Shown here piece by piece: positions 1 through 11,507 of a stretch of 64,000 nt of DNA. Numbering within the stretch: position 1 is the first letter of the stretch; every line of letters begins with the position of its first letter. The DNA comes from Toxoplasma gondii ME49 (taxonomy: Eukaryota; Apicomplexa; Conoidasida; Eucoccidiorida; Sarcocystidae), in contig NC_031475.1 in NCBI RefSeq assembly GCF_000006565.2, positions 3,435,189 through 3,499,188 of the forward strand, given 5' to 3'. Under the pieces are notes generated by a model. That model searched no databases, was not told the origin of the DNA, and saw nothing but the letters and a program-made list of their open reading frames with translations. Both the position numbers and the translations under genes were made by a program.

Positions 1-1
1 G

Positions 2-427
2 GCATCAGATCGCCATCCCCTTGCGCAGGAATATTTTTCTGAGCGTATCCAGAGAGAACTGAATGCTCCAGTCATCGTCCACGATCGTGAACGTCCCCAA
101 CAGCCACCACATACCTACATTGCGGGCACGCCAGGACCGCTGCATTACGGAGTTCCATTGTCAGATGGGTGCGACCCTGGGGTATACGCAGTGTCGAACG
201 CTCTGTTCGACGCAAGTGGAGCGTTTCGATCAATCCCTCTCAAACAGGGACCAGTCTTCCGTCGTCGACAACGCGGAGATTGCCAATCCGAATGGAGCAA
301 TGCTTTTGTCAGTAGGGTAGACCCGTGTGAATGCGGCTACCCCGAGGAAACATATACTCCTTATGAAGTGGCACGTTACCGTGATCAATACGGGCATCCC
401 CACACCACACTCGACTTCTCTCGGTGA
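2..427 (+). CDS. C-terminal exon of an unknown protein (partial, runs off left edge)
   Basis: An open frame runs from the window edge at base 2 to a TGA at 425-427 without an ATG-led start near the edge, so it looks like the last exon of a gene that begins outside the window. The 141 visible residues are hydrophilic, with a Cys pair close together (Cys-Glu-Cys) and several Tyr/Pro-rich stretches. No transmembrane segment or known domain is recognisable. No obvious splice donor was seen before the stop. The CCp-type gene starts 1.3 kb downstream on the same strand. Function unknown. A chance open frame cannot be excluded, but its length and composition favour real coding sequence. Confidence 0.45.
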   Translation, partial: ASDRHPLAQEYFSERIQRELNAPVIVHDRERPQQPPHTYIAGTPGPLHYGVPLSDGCDPGVYAVSNALFDASGAFRSIPLKQGPVFRRRQRGDCQSEWSNAFVSRVDPCECGYPEETYTPYEVARYRDQYGHPHTTLDFSR

Positions 428-1747
428 TCGTATTCCAGGAGTGTTCATGTTGTTTGCTGCTCGTACAGCTGTCGACTCGGAATCTGATGCACTGTTTCAG
501 TGGTTTGCCGGGGTTTGTTAGATGTGCTTGAGAGTTAGGTACCTCGGGAATGGGTGGCTGAATAAAGGGGGGGAGCGATTTCAAGTGGTTGGTCTAGCGC
601 ATTCGACAGGGCAATTTTGTGGTGCTGACGATGGAAATGGGCGTGTCGCCTGTTTCCGTAAAAGGTCAGATGCTAACGCTTGTCGCGACCTTGCTCCAGG
701 CCGTTCCCAGTAAAAACGCGTGAAGACAACGTTTTTTCAGTTATTGGTATTGCATTTATGTTCGTCATAGTCAAGATGTTTTGGGTCAAGGGAGTTACCG
801 TTGCCCTCAACGTTGTCCTACGATGTGGCACCACATTCGTTGGCGTGTGAGGCTCTGCCGGACCGTGCATATCATTGCCATTAGAACTTATGCGCATGGT
901 CACGTAAGTTTGTGGCGAAGAGCGTCGTGCTGAACCAGTTCGGTAATATCACAATTCAACACCTGAGAAGCCGTAGTCAGCTATCTTCAGCCCAAAATGC
1001 TCTAGTGGTCTTGTGGACAACCGGGACGGAACACGTATGCAGCCGCCATACGGAAGACAGGAGTGCACACAGCAGCTATCATGTTGAACTGGCTGTCAGA
1101 AGAACTTCCCTCTGTGGGTGCTTTTCTGATCGGGCAAAGCGAGGACCCACAGAAAAATGACAAAAGGAAAACAAACATGTCCTAACTCAGTCAACCGGCA
1201 GTGTGGCAGATGCTTCCGTTAACAATTTCGTCGTGTCCCCTGCACGACTCGAGCATGCCGCTCAGTAAAGGTGTTTTCGGAGATTCCTAGAGAATGAGAG
1301 ACCAGGCATGTGCATTATCCCAGTGTTACACGACGGTTGAACAGCTTTATCCTCAAAAGCAAGCATCTTGCCACGATTCTCCCACTTCATTTTCATGATG
1401 TGGAACACGCACGACGGAGAGGCTTCCCGTCATCGTCTTAGGTGCGTATGGGGTTTGTCTACCGCAGCCAGATTCGCTAGAAAATACCAACTGTGCGGCG
1501 AAAGAAGGTTGCAGTAGGTAAGTAGATGGTAAACGTTTAAAAATTAGAACCATCCAGGTTGAGGAAAACTATATCATATGTGTTACTACAGACTCTCCGC
1601 TTCCGTCGTGTATCAGTGTACTTACAGTGTCACGATCATTGTGAAGCGGTATGTCTCCCACGTTGTCTGATGTGTAGAATTCTAACTCCGCTTGTGTCAG
1701 CGATTAGCAGCGGGCGGACCACGATCGAAGATAATAGAGGATCTATA
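428..1747. other. Intergenic stretch and probable 5' leader of the CCp-type gene
   Basis: Only short overlapping open frames occur here and none has a recognisable domain or a convincing splice pattern. The frame used by the CCp-type gene is open upstream from 1559. The codons before 1748 give a Cys-rich, non-signal-like extension, so this part is read as untranslated leader. Nothing else is recognised. Confidence 0.4.
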
Positions 1748-4700
1748 ATGACAATCCGGCGTGCGGTGGCACTATTGTGCCTCTCGGTTCCTGCGTGTTT
1801 GTCCGAAGCTCCAGCTCCGCCGACAAATGATCCTTTACAGCGCCTTACAGAGTTTAGGCAGCAACATAGAAAGACCATCGATGGAAGACTTTGCGCTGCG
1901 GCATTTGTCCAGGACAACCAGACTTACACAGACTGCACGGATGCCCGCTCCCCTGATGGAACCAGCGGTATGCTTTGTTATTGCTCTTCTGCGCCGACAG
2001 GCTCGTTAATGATAAAACAGGACGGGAGTGGTGCTACGTTGAGGTCCAGTTGCTGGGGAAGGGACCAAAGGATTGGAACTACTGCAGCCGCCCAATAAAC
2101 TACAGTAAAAGAAATGACAACGCTCGAGCTCTTGATACAGCGAAGATGGGATGATCGGTGGCAGGCAAGTTAAGGGCAAAAGCTCAGGAGGTCTTTGATG
2201 TGAAAGCAATCCAATCTAATAATCTCGTAAGAAACCAGGAATCTTCAAGATGTATGAGTGACCGCAAAGAAGACTGTTTTCTTCAGATGGCACGACTGGA
2301 TGCTGAGGCTGCAAAAATCGAAGACATGATACGCAGGTGCGAGTTTTTTTGGCACATGAATGGATGTGGTGGCCGACGGAACAACAACATGCAGATTCAC
2401 GGCCACATGTGGCGCTGCTCACTCATCAATGAGCCAAAATCTCAACCAAATAGACGGCCTTCTTTCCCGAAGCCAACACTGCCTGAAGAAAATGGAAGAA
2501 GCGTCTGCCAAGATCGGACTAATTGAAGCAACAATTGATGATGTCAAAGACGACATAGACAGGGATATGAAAAGGGCTATTATGAACAAGAAAAACTGTT
2601 CCTTAGTCAGAGGGTAAGAGATTCACTGATCGTTTCGATCTCTTGTGACACAGTGTTCCTGGGCGTTCAGCTACGAGGATGAACCCTTCGCAGATGGCGT
2701 CCGCGGGGCCTACTACAACAACCCAACATTCACCGGGGCACCATCAGCCTTCAGAACGGACAGTGCGCTGGACTTGGTGTTTTCAGGAAAGGGGCCAGTT
2801 GAGGGAGTGTCCTCCAACAGTTTTTCCGTCAGTAAGGAAGCGTCTACAGAACGAAGGATTTCACCCTGAGACTTGAGCCGTCGATGACAGGATGGGAAGC
2901 ATTCCTGGAAGCCCCTCGATCGGGGATGTACACATTCATTGTCGGTACGATAAAATGCCACTATCGTTCGTCGCTATTTCGAAAAGTCCTGCCATTTGCC
3001 AGAGTCTGACTGTGGAGTCCGAATGTTCCTTGGCGACGAACCGATCATTATTGACAGGATGCCAACCCCGGTTTCAGGAGATGCAATTTCCGAAAATCCA
3101 GTCCCTGTCATTCCAACGAAAGAAAAGACGGGAATGATGAGGACTGAGTCCGTGATGATGGAACTTGTTGGCGGACAGAAATACAGAATCCGCGTTGAAG
3201 TGGTCCACTCGAACCACCTGAAATACCTAAATCCCAACAGTGCCACGATCAGGTGAATATGCTTTTGACGGCTGGACGTGCGGTTTGCGGTTACACGGAT
3301 CTGGTATTAGGCTGCTCTGGCGACATGGCGAAGGTGGAGAAGAAGTGATCCCCTCAAGTCACTATTTAACCGGAAACGCGCGGCCTCCGGTAAAGTTCTC
3401 TGGGTCAGTGCCTCCCCGTGACACCACTTCACCGGCCCCGATATAAAACAAAAAATGTTTCAGCTTAAACCCTAAACAGTTCGATTTGGGATTTTTTAGT
3501 GATGGCGAGCGAGCATTTGCGGATAGCGACCAGTACTTCCTTGCCGATGTGCCTCTTCGATACGAAGGGCGCCGCTTTCTGAGGACTCTAGCTGAGCCGA
3601 ACATGGAAGCGTTCTCTGTTGAAGTCAATATCCCCGCCACAATATATATTGCGTCCCCAATAGATGAAGGGATTCCTGTTGCCCCTGAGGAGAGTTCTGC
3701 CTGGAAAGTCCACGACACAGATGAAATAGTATCAGTGCTATTTGGTGTCACTGGCATGGGACGTGCGCTTGAATCAAGAGCGATGAGAATACGGTTCATA
3801 GCACTCCGAGAGCGAGGAAAGCTATCATTCAAACTCCGCCAAAAAGGCGTGCCGTTCCTTATTTTCGCGGAAGAGAAAAAAAATGCGGCATTGTCTTGCG
3901 GTATGCCGGCAGCTGCTGTGCTAGTTCTCTCATCTTGAATCACTGAGCGTCAGGTGGCGAGGAAGAGGTTCTCTCTCTCGTAGCAGGCAACGCCTACGCT
4001 GACTGCTCTGCTTCGTCTGAAGAGTCCGACGTCTACGGCTGTGCAGCTGGACTAAACGGAAGGCACATGGATCAGCCCAATGGAACGTGGAGAACACTTG
4101 GGGGAAACGGTATGCTCGCCCACTGCAACCTCTAATAGGTTGCATCAACGATCTGAATATCGTTCAGGTGTAGGAGAATGGATGGCAATCAAATTCAGGA
4201 AGCAAGTCCAGATGTAGGCTCCTCGACGTCATGGTTTCTCGGTGGCAGCGCGCTTGATGTCATTTGCAGCACACACTTCCGTTTCAAGCCCCGTGACGAG
4301 GCCGTGAACTGGCCGTCGGAGATCACTCTTTCGTACTCTGGTGAGTTGTGGCACTGATCACCGTATACAAGCAATTGACAACACCAACGCTGCCCAGAGG
4401 AAGGTGATGAAGACTCTGAAGTCTTCCCCATTCGCCACACATCCGACATCGAACGGAACACATACAAGCTAGCGCGACCCGTCATTACCGATTACGTGAG
4501 AGATGCTTGTGACTCATGCAGTTGCTCTGCACACCAAGAAATTCTTAGGTTAGAGCTGAGATCACCGAGATGTTTGTGAACGGAGAAGACAGCGGTGGCT
4601 CCTTCGAGTTCTTGGGCTCTTCTTGTACTACCACGGAAGAGGCAGATGATGCACAGGCGGCAATTCCTCGAATCATGGTTGAGGTATAAATAACAGAACA

Positions 4701-5816
4701 AAAAGAACTCGGAAACATACAATCACCCACTGGCACAGACATGCGACGCAACAGTGGAGTCTATCCCAGAAATTCTGCCTCTTGAAGAAGGCGACCAAAT
4801 TGTTGCAGTGTGTCCACAGCACTGCGTGAAATCCCTAGAAGGCAGTGCATATGGTACCGGGGTCTACGCGCCGGGATCAACCCTGTGCACCGCAGGTGTC
4901 CACGCGGGTATCTGTGACGGGACGGAAACGGCATGCGAGATCCTAGTGACCATTGGAGGACCGAAGAGCGCATTCAAAGGGACTAGAAACCACGGCGTCG
5001 CTTCAAGCCCAAGCGGACCCACAGACGCGTCTGTAAAGCTTTCTAGGGCACCGTGTCACATGCCCTCCGCAGCGCCAATAAAGTACTTCATCTCATTCGG
5101 TGAACACGTGGCACCAGAGGTACGCTTCTCCAACCAGTTCTTGCTTCCATACCCACAAGCTTCGTCATAGGGATGGAACGCCGACGACGGCAGTATAAAG
5201 CAATCACATGACGGAATTGTTTATGGTAAGCCAGAGGATATACTACCATTCGTGCGACTTCAAGCTTTTACCCCGTCCGGTTTTCAGGCTGGTGGAGAGA
5301 AGCACCCACAAAGTCTTGTTCGGGCCACAACCTGAGCCATTTGAGCTCACGCGGAGTCTCCTTTCCTGTACCAATAGGCTCTCAGCGATGCCCACTGGGC
5401 GCGGTAAGGAATAAAAACTGGCGAAGATCCGCAACCACAAAACAGGAGTTCTTTACAGGACTGCGCGCCAAACTTTTGGTCCGTCGTCCTTCCTGAAGAC
5501 GGCACCTATCGCTTGGTCGCGCAGGTGGCGGGTCCATGCGACGGCTCCACTGGAGGACACGTGTATCTTCAAGCGAACGGCATCTCACTCGCATCCGGCC
5601 AGTTAGTTCCAAGCGGCTCGAGCTACGGGGTAGCACGAACATGCTATCTTCACCATGCAAGACTTTCATCAACCAGACTTTTAGGCTATCGCTGCTATCC
5701 CTGTTAGAGACCATGTGATCACCTTAACGTCCAGTTGCACGACGGAGAAATGCCCTGACACGAGCACAACCATCCTCAACATTGAGCTTGAAAAGATTTC
5801 TGACGAGGTTGCGTAA
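1748..5816 (+). CDS. CCp5/FNPA-like secreted protein with FN2, PA14 and LCCL domains (20 exons)
   Basis: Exons: 1748-1967, 2021-2104, 2165-2226, 2287-2336, 2395-2613, 2671-2831, 2891-2944, 3003-3252, 3311-3389, 3480-3900, 3954-4109, 4168-4213, 4270-4340, 4398-4495, 4549-4683, 4739-5119, 5171-5225, 5288-5403, 5459-5629, 5685-5816. They sum to 2961 nt (986 aa), a multiple of three. The order is: signal peptide at residues 1-19; fibronectin type II domain with Cys49, Cys63, Cys78, Cys95 and the DWNYC end; coiled coil about 105-205; PA14 (anthrax-antigen N-terminal type) about 213-393 with FSVRWE and the IPSSHY end; a discoidin-like beta domain about 540-660; LCCL about 703-829 with VCPQHC and YGTGVY; and a Cys-containing tail. 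FN2+PA14+LCCL is the architecture of apicomplexan CCp5/FNPA. In Plasmodium these CCp proteins act on the surface of sexual stages and in oocysts, so a role in sexual or oocyst stages is inferred here. The start was chosen because the ATG at 1748 begins the signal peptide. Confidence 0.88.
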
Positions 5817-5868
5817 GGCTTGCAGATTACCCACTTGGGGACACTGCTGCGCCTCCACTCGACGTTTC

Positions 5869-7455
5869 TTAAAATGCCGTTACCTCGCGTTGAGAATATC
5901 TTGTTCCTTCAAGAGCCTGCCTTGCCGCAGCTTTTTGCTTCTCGTCTAGGGCAGCAGGGTAGCTTACCATGAATTTTATCCTCAGGTTGCCAAACTGAGA
6001 CGTATTACCTTTCTTGGGCATTCCCTTGTTATACAAAGTCATGGTTTGCCCGTCAAACGTTACATCGTCTTTCTTTACGCGAACAGGAGTGTTGTCAAGA
6101 TGAATAAAACTTCGCTCAAAGCCAACCAGAGCTTCCAATAAGCTTATTCTTATTGACATTTCTAGATCGTCTCCAATTCGGGAATACCTGCACGGGCAAA
6201 CGTAGGATCAGAGCAACGACGATGAAAGCTCACAGCAGAAAACACACACGAACGCATTTAAAGCTAGACATTTGGAAGTCCTTACCGTTTGTGAGGGAGC
6301 TCCTGTATGACTAATACCAAATCGCCCGGCTCGTGGCCCAGTTTTTGCTCCCCCACGCCGTCGAAAACGATTTCATCTCCATCACGCATTCCTGCTTCAA
6401 CGGTGGCCGACAGTTGCGTTACTTCAGGTTCAGTAATGCCATTCGGGCACTCCTGAGGGACAAACCGTCAAACGAACTGCCGATGACATAACTCAGCTAC
6501 ACCAGAAGCACGTCAGTTCATAATAACCATATCATGCGCAGCATTTGTCCGTACCTTGCAGCGTGGCCTCCACGCCTTCCCTTGGTCGACGCACGTGTCA
6601 TCTTGAATTTGATTCTGCACAATGAAACCGGGTCCCATTTGCTGAGTAATCACTCGAAGGCCTGGCCCTTTGCAATCCGGTTTCTTTGTAAAGCATTCGT
6701 CGGCATGCATGCACATAACTGGCCTAGTGAACGAAATATCAAGCGTCTCGCCTTTATACAGCTGCTCCAGCGACACATTCAGTCGCACGGTCGACGGTGG
6801 TGCTTTGGGAGTCTCGCGCGTCCTTCCTCCGAACCCGCCACCGAAGAAATCAGAAAATATGTCTCCAAATGGATGTGATGCCTGTTGCCCGCCGGATTGA
6901 AGCCTGTAATGGAAAGTTTCCAACAACCAGGTGCAAGAGAAATCTGGGGAAATATGATTGGTGATTTAAAGCAAGCCGAGACACAACCATCGAGGCAATT
7001 TAGATTCTAATTTCCTAAGACCACACAACGAAGCTGATAGCGCCTGTTCGCGAGGAAAGATGGGGAAAGAGCACTCCCTACGGGGATACAGCTCACCTTT
7101 CAAGTCCCTCTTCACCATATTCGTCGTAGACCTGACGTTTCTCCGCGTTGTTCAGTATTTCATACGCAAAAGAAATTTCCTTGAACTTTGCTTCAGCATT
7201 GGGTTCCTTATTCTTATCAGGGTGGTATTTCATTGATAGCTTCCTGTATGCCTTTTTTATTTCGTCGGCACTGGCGTTGCGCTTCACACCAAGAACAGAA
7301 TATAAATTCTGTTTTGCCGCCAGCACCATCAACGGATACATGTCGAGGGAAAATCGGCTCCAATTAGCTGTTTCAGGTACGCGCCATGTCTCCAGCAGCA
7401 TTCCGAAAGCTATACAAAGGGGAAAGAGTCCCTTGAGAAGGTGTAGGAGACCCAT
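5869..7455 (-). CDS. ER-lumenal DnaJ co-chaperone, ERdj3/DNAJB11-like
   Basis: Exons on the minus strand: 7455-7097, 6903-6555, 6452-6286, 6187-5869 (1194 nt, 397 aa, in frame throughout). A hydrophobic N-terminal segment (signal peptide or anchor) is followed by a J domain with the intact HPD motif (in KYHPDKN) that stimulates Hsp70/BiP ATPase. A Gly/Phe-rich linker, a Cys-rich insert (five or more Cys around residues 165-240) and a C-terminal substrate-binding domain with GDDL and LVGFE follow, in the order of human ERdj3. The expected role is to deliver unfolded secretory proteins to BiP in the ER. The C-terminus ends in VTAF, with no KDEL/HDEL-type retrieval signal, as is also the case for animal ERdj3. 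Introns are 193, 102 and 98 nt. The gene converges on the CCp-type gene with 52 bases between stop codons. Confidence 0.88.
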
Positions 7456-9120
7456 TTTGAAGTTATAGATCGGCTGAAGTGGTGAAGGACAACAGGGCGG
7501 TCAATGCAGAGTGTGCCAAATCCCCATGCACCATATAGCGGCCCATCGGAGTACGCAACAGATTGCGTCGATTCGAAACTGTTCCTTTGACTATGGACCA
7601 GTATTTCCTGTCCCGGATGAAGATAATAAACCTGGCGCCGCAGCACCGAAAAAAGTGGCCGTGCTGCTCCCTGGTGGGGACGATGAGGATGGCCGCCACC
7701 GCCAACAACCGCTGACCAGTAGCCCACTCCACAACCTACAAGAAAAGTGTTGTGTAATGGAGGGAAACCAATGAATATGAAGGCATGCAGTGTTGGTTGT
7801 TGTGGAACCCCGTCTTAGGAGACGCCATCACCGGGGATTCCTGGAGCAAGCCACTTGTCCCTTACCCTACAGATCGTCCTGGGACTCCCAGAACTGACCG
7901 ACAGCAGAAGTTCTAAATAATCGAGTTTCCCTGAACAGAAAACAAGAATGGGTTCTTCTGCTCTGTTCCTGGTTGATGCCCTGCTGCCATCCAGATTTTT
8001 TTGCATGCATCGCACCTCGGCCGTGTCCCTTGGACGACGGTGTGAGCCTGGTAACCTTCGCGGGCAGGGGACTCAGCACACGTGGAAAACCAAGAAGCGT
8101 GCAAACCTCTCCGGTTTTCTTTGCGCTCTCGAGGTCCGTTGGTTCTGCGAAAAGTATCTCAAACATTGTGTCTTACAAAGCACTTTTTCATCGACCAGAA
8201 ATGCGAAGCAATAGCGAGCAGGTTTGTGTGTGTCATCGGCAAATGTCCTGGCAACAGGTTGTGCGACTTGTCACACAGGCAAAGCAGCTGCCAGTGCGGA
8301 ATGAAAGTTGCGTGAAAACTTGCTTGTACTGGTCTCCTCATTTCACTTTCGCAGCAAACTGGATTCTCAGCTGTATTGAGACGAGACTGCTTCTCAGTTG
8401 CTGTAAATTATTGGGAGCGTATCAAGTAGGCGTACGTGAGTAAAGACATTCGGGATCGCGCGATGCGTGAGCAATGAAGTCCGTCATAGACCGGGTCTCG
8501 TTGCCGCAAGACAACGCGGCAGCCCCGACGCTTTTTGCCCATGCCAGGGAGCTTGGGCGAAGTGAATGATATGTATGCACATCATTCATACCATTTTTGA
8601 GAGTGCCATATCGTGTCACAGCATCCAATGCAGACATGGTTTAGGAATCTTGCGGGTTCGTTCCGTCGCTTTGAGGGAGTGCGGGATCTCATCCGGTCGG
8701 GGGGGGGTCTCACGAGTGTTGTCTCCCCTGTTGCTGGTCTGCGTCATCTGTGTGTTTTATCTTGTTATGCGTGTAATAATGAACGATTTCGACACTTGCA
8801 ACGACAAAAAATGCGTTTTTCTGCTTGTCTGCCGTCTTTCCCAAGCGTAGAGTCCGTTCCCTTGTGACGACCCCCCTTAGGGAGGGAAAGGCGTCGGCAG
8901 CATCGTTGTCCGTACTCCACTCGCTGCTTTTGCGGCACACAGTTTCTGTCATCACTCTCTAATGCAGATGGAATAAAGTATATACTATCATCTAACTCTG
9001 CGTAGAGAGTACCGGCGTCGGCGGGTGCCCCCGCTTCAGCAGTGTTAACTGTACATCGTCCAAGCCACTCCGGCAACCTGGAGGAGTTTCAGTTGACTGC
9101 CAAAACACTCTTCTTGCAAG
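7456..9120. other. Divergent intergenic region between ERdj3-like and EF-P genes
   Basis: The two flanking genes point away from each other, so this 1.7 kb should hold both promoters and 5' leaders. Open frames up to 156 codons exist (for example 7973-8443 plus) but are of biased composition, overlap one another and carry no domain. A nine-G run lies at about 8699-8707. No core promoter motif could be assigned. Confidence 0.4.
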
Positions 9121-11507
9121 ATGGTTGGTTGGAAGTATCCTCGCAGGCTTCGCCTCTTCCCAACTCTTTCTTTGTTCAATCTCTTCCTTCCGCTTTTCTT
9201 GGGACAGTTTGTCGGTGCTAGGTTGGTATTGGTAAGACCTCATGAATATTCCGCTCAGCCTGGAGTTCCTTCTGACTTCTTCAATAATCTAACCGCTACT
9301 ACTGGCTGCCGGCTGTCTGTGAAGCCACCTGACTGTAGCTGTGCTCGCTTTGGAAGCCTAGGTGCGAGTATTCGGAGTCGGCACTCGCGGTGTAGGCAGT
9401 GCCCGCAGGACGCAATGAACTGCAGTTATTCTTGTTTCCTGATGCCAGCTTTCGGGGAGAGACAATTTCGTGAACCCAGCAACTTCAGGCCTTCTGTACG
9501 TTCTTCAGTTACTGCTGGACCCTTAACTGACGTCTTTACCCACCTAGGATCATTTGCGGGTGGTAACGCACTATGCACTGGTAGTGGCGTCTCACCGATT
9601 CATGGCAACCGCTATTTCGGGAGTCGCGTTCACTCTTCTGTTCCTTTCACATTGAATACCTACATCTCGTACGCTTCGTCACTGATTCCAGAGGGTCCTG
9701 TTCGTCTTCGGCCAGTCCATTTAGACGCTCAGCCGCACTTCCCTTCTTCCGCTTTTTCCGAGACATTGACCGTCCCCGGGCTGTCTGGCCGTGGCAGTAC
9801 GTTTTTGTTCGCCAAAGTGTCGAATAAAGATAAGCATCGCGGCCACGCCCATAGTTTTTCAGATCTCACTTCTTCAGGGGCTTCCGAGACCGACAGCGCC
9901 AGTACTGATAAACCCTCAAAGTCGCATGGCGAATCACACGGAGGGTTTTCGTTCATGTTTCCAAAGACAGGAGGTTATGTCAGCAGCAACGACCTACGAA
10001 ATGGGAGTTGTGTGATTGTTGGAGACCAGGCGTTCCGTGTTCTGCAATTTCAGTCCGTTAAGATGGCTCGTGCAGCCGCGTACGTCCGGGCACGCCTAAA
10101 GAATCTCGTTACTGGCGCCACCATCGACCACAACTTCCGCTCAGATGAGAAACTACAGATCCCAGAAATCGCGGTCGCTGAAGCAACTTTCACGGGGTTC
10201 AGAGCTGGAGGCGGCGGTGGCTCAGCGGCGAAGAGAGGCAGCAAACACAAGAGTTCAGAGTCAGCGATTATGGGAGAGGCTCTGAAGGCTGCAGGAATGG
10301 AAAAAGCAGGAGATGTGCGAGGCAGGGACAGAACTCTTGTTTTTATGGTAAGATGCTTCGAAGACTTGCTGAATCAGTGAGTCGGGGTAACTCACATATA
10401 CTGTAGGGACCTCCGCATCATAGGCCAGGTGTCATTACCCTGGAGGTTCACGTTCTTTTACGTGGCCTGGGTGTCGCGCTGCTCTTTCTGCTTCTCTCGT
10501 TTTTCGCCTTTGATCGTTATCCTTTCCCTCTTGCTCTTTTCTTGACTTCTCACCAAGTGATATAATCAAACGGTCATGTGAGTTTGTCTGGCTTGTGTCT
10601 CTACAGAACAAAGAGACGTGGGAAGAGATTTTGATCACGGACAGGGACATAATCGAACGCATTTCTGGCTTCCTCAAAGAAGGCATGGAAGTCCGGGTAC
10701 GCTGGTGGGAGAGGATCCAAGTGAAGCACAAGAGGGAACAGAGAACGATCAGATTGTTTTTCTTCCTTTGCGTTGCTTTGAACCGCTACATCAAATGGGT
10801 CCGGTCCCTATAAAAGGCCTGTGTAGTGGGAATCGCATTCGACGAAACCTCATTGCACAAGGGTGTACCATAGCTGCCAAGATAACTAGACTCAGCTGGA
10901 GAGCACTGCGTTGTTTAGGCATGTGTAGACAGTGCACTGCGTTACCTCTGATTCTTTGCTTCGTTCGGGAGTCCAGGTAGTTGCAGGTCCAGCGCATCTG
11001 TATGGTGGCGCCTTGAAGCAGATAAGGCTGAACCTTCGTCGCTTCTTTGTTCTGCTTGTTCAGTTTGGCTTATGGGAAGATAAGGTCGTCGATATCGCGC
11101 TGCCGGCAACTGAGACGTACACTGTGACAGAAATCTCTGGACAGTCGGATCACAGTCGAGGAAACCCTGGTGAGGAGCAGCTCTATTTGTAATTCATGCC
11201 ACTGCTCGCTGTTTTCTGACTCGTCGCGTATCAGGGACTCTCCTGTGAAGAGCTACCCACCTTAGCCGCGATTTTTCTCGGGAGAATCTCGTTTCTTGTT
11301 ATTCATGCAATAAGGGAAGATGAGGGTGTGCTCTGGAGAATCCTTCGTCTAATGCCAAAACAACCTGGTTTGGTATGTTGTTTTTCAGGCCGGAAACAAG
11401 CTATTCTTGAGACGGGTGCTCGCATTTCAGTGCCCCACTTTGTCGAGGCAGGCGATCGGGTAGTTGTGCGTACGAGTAACGGCGACTTCGTCAAGCGAGG
11501 TGTATGA
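9121..11507 (+). CDS. efp: Apicoplast-targeted translation elongation factor P
   Basis: Exons 9121-10347, 10607-10696, 11064-11169 and 11389-11507 give 1542 nt (513 aa). Bacterial EF-P is about 185 aa. The extra length is a roughly 280-residue leader: a signal-anchor-like hydrophobic segment in the first 35 residues, then a Ser/Arg-rich stretch, as in bipartite apicoplast targeting. The EF-P body has domain I (starts near GSCVIV; RLKNLVTGATID), domain II (NKETWEE, FLKEGMEV) and domain III (LETGARISVPHF, GDRVVVRT). The presence of domain III separates it from eIF5A. EF-P binds the ribosome and relieves stalling at proline stretches. A 30-40 residue Gly/Ser/Lys insertion interrupts domain II before the FMNKE motif. 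The loop that normally carries the modified lysine reads VKMARAAA, with Arg317 at the tip. The introns (219-367 nt) carry normal GT/AG sites. Confidence 0.93.

Noticed and set aside
1559..1747. N-terminal extension of the CCp-type gene from 1559
   Set aside because: The extension is Cys/Arg-rich without signal character, while the ATG at 1748 begins a clean signal peptide.
1968..2098. Unspliced continuation of the first CCp exon to a stop at 2098
   Set aside because: It breaks the FN2 domain. Removing 53 nt restores the second half of the domain with both expected Cys and the final aromatic motif.
9121..11507. eIF5A instead of EF-P
   Set aside because: The product has the third OB-like domain typical of bacterial and plastid EF-P, and the hypusine-type loop is absent.
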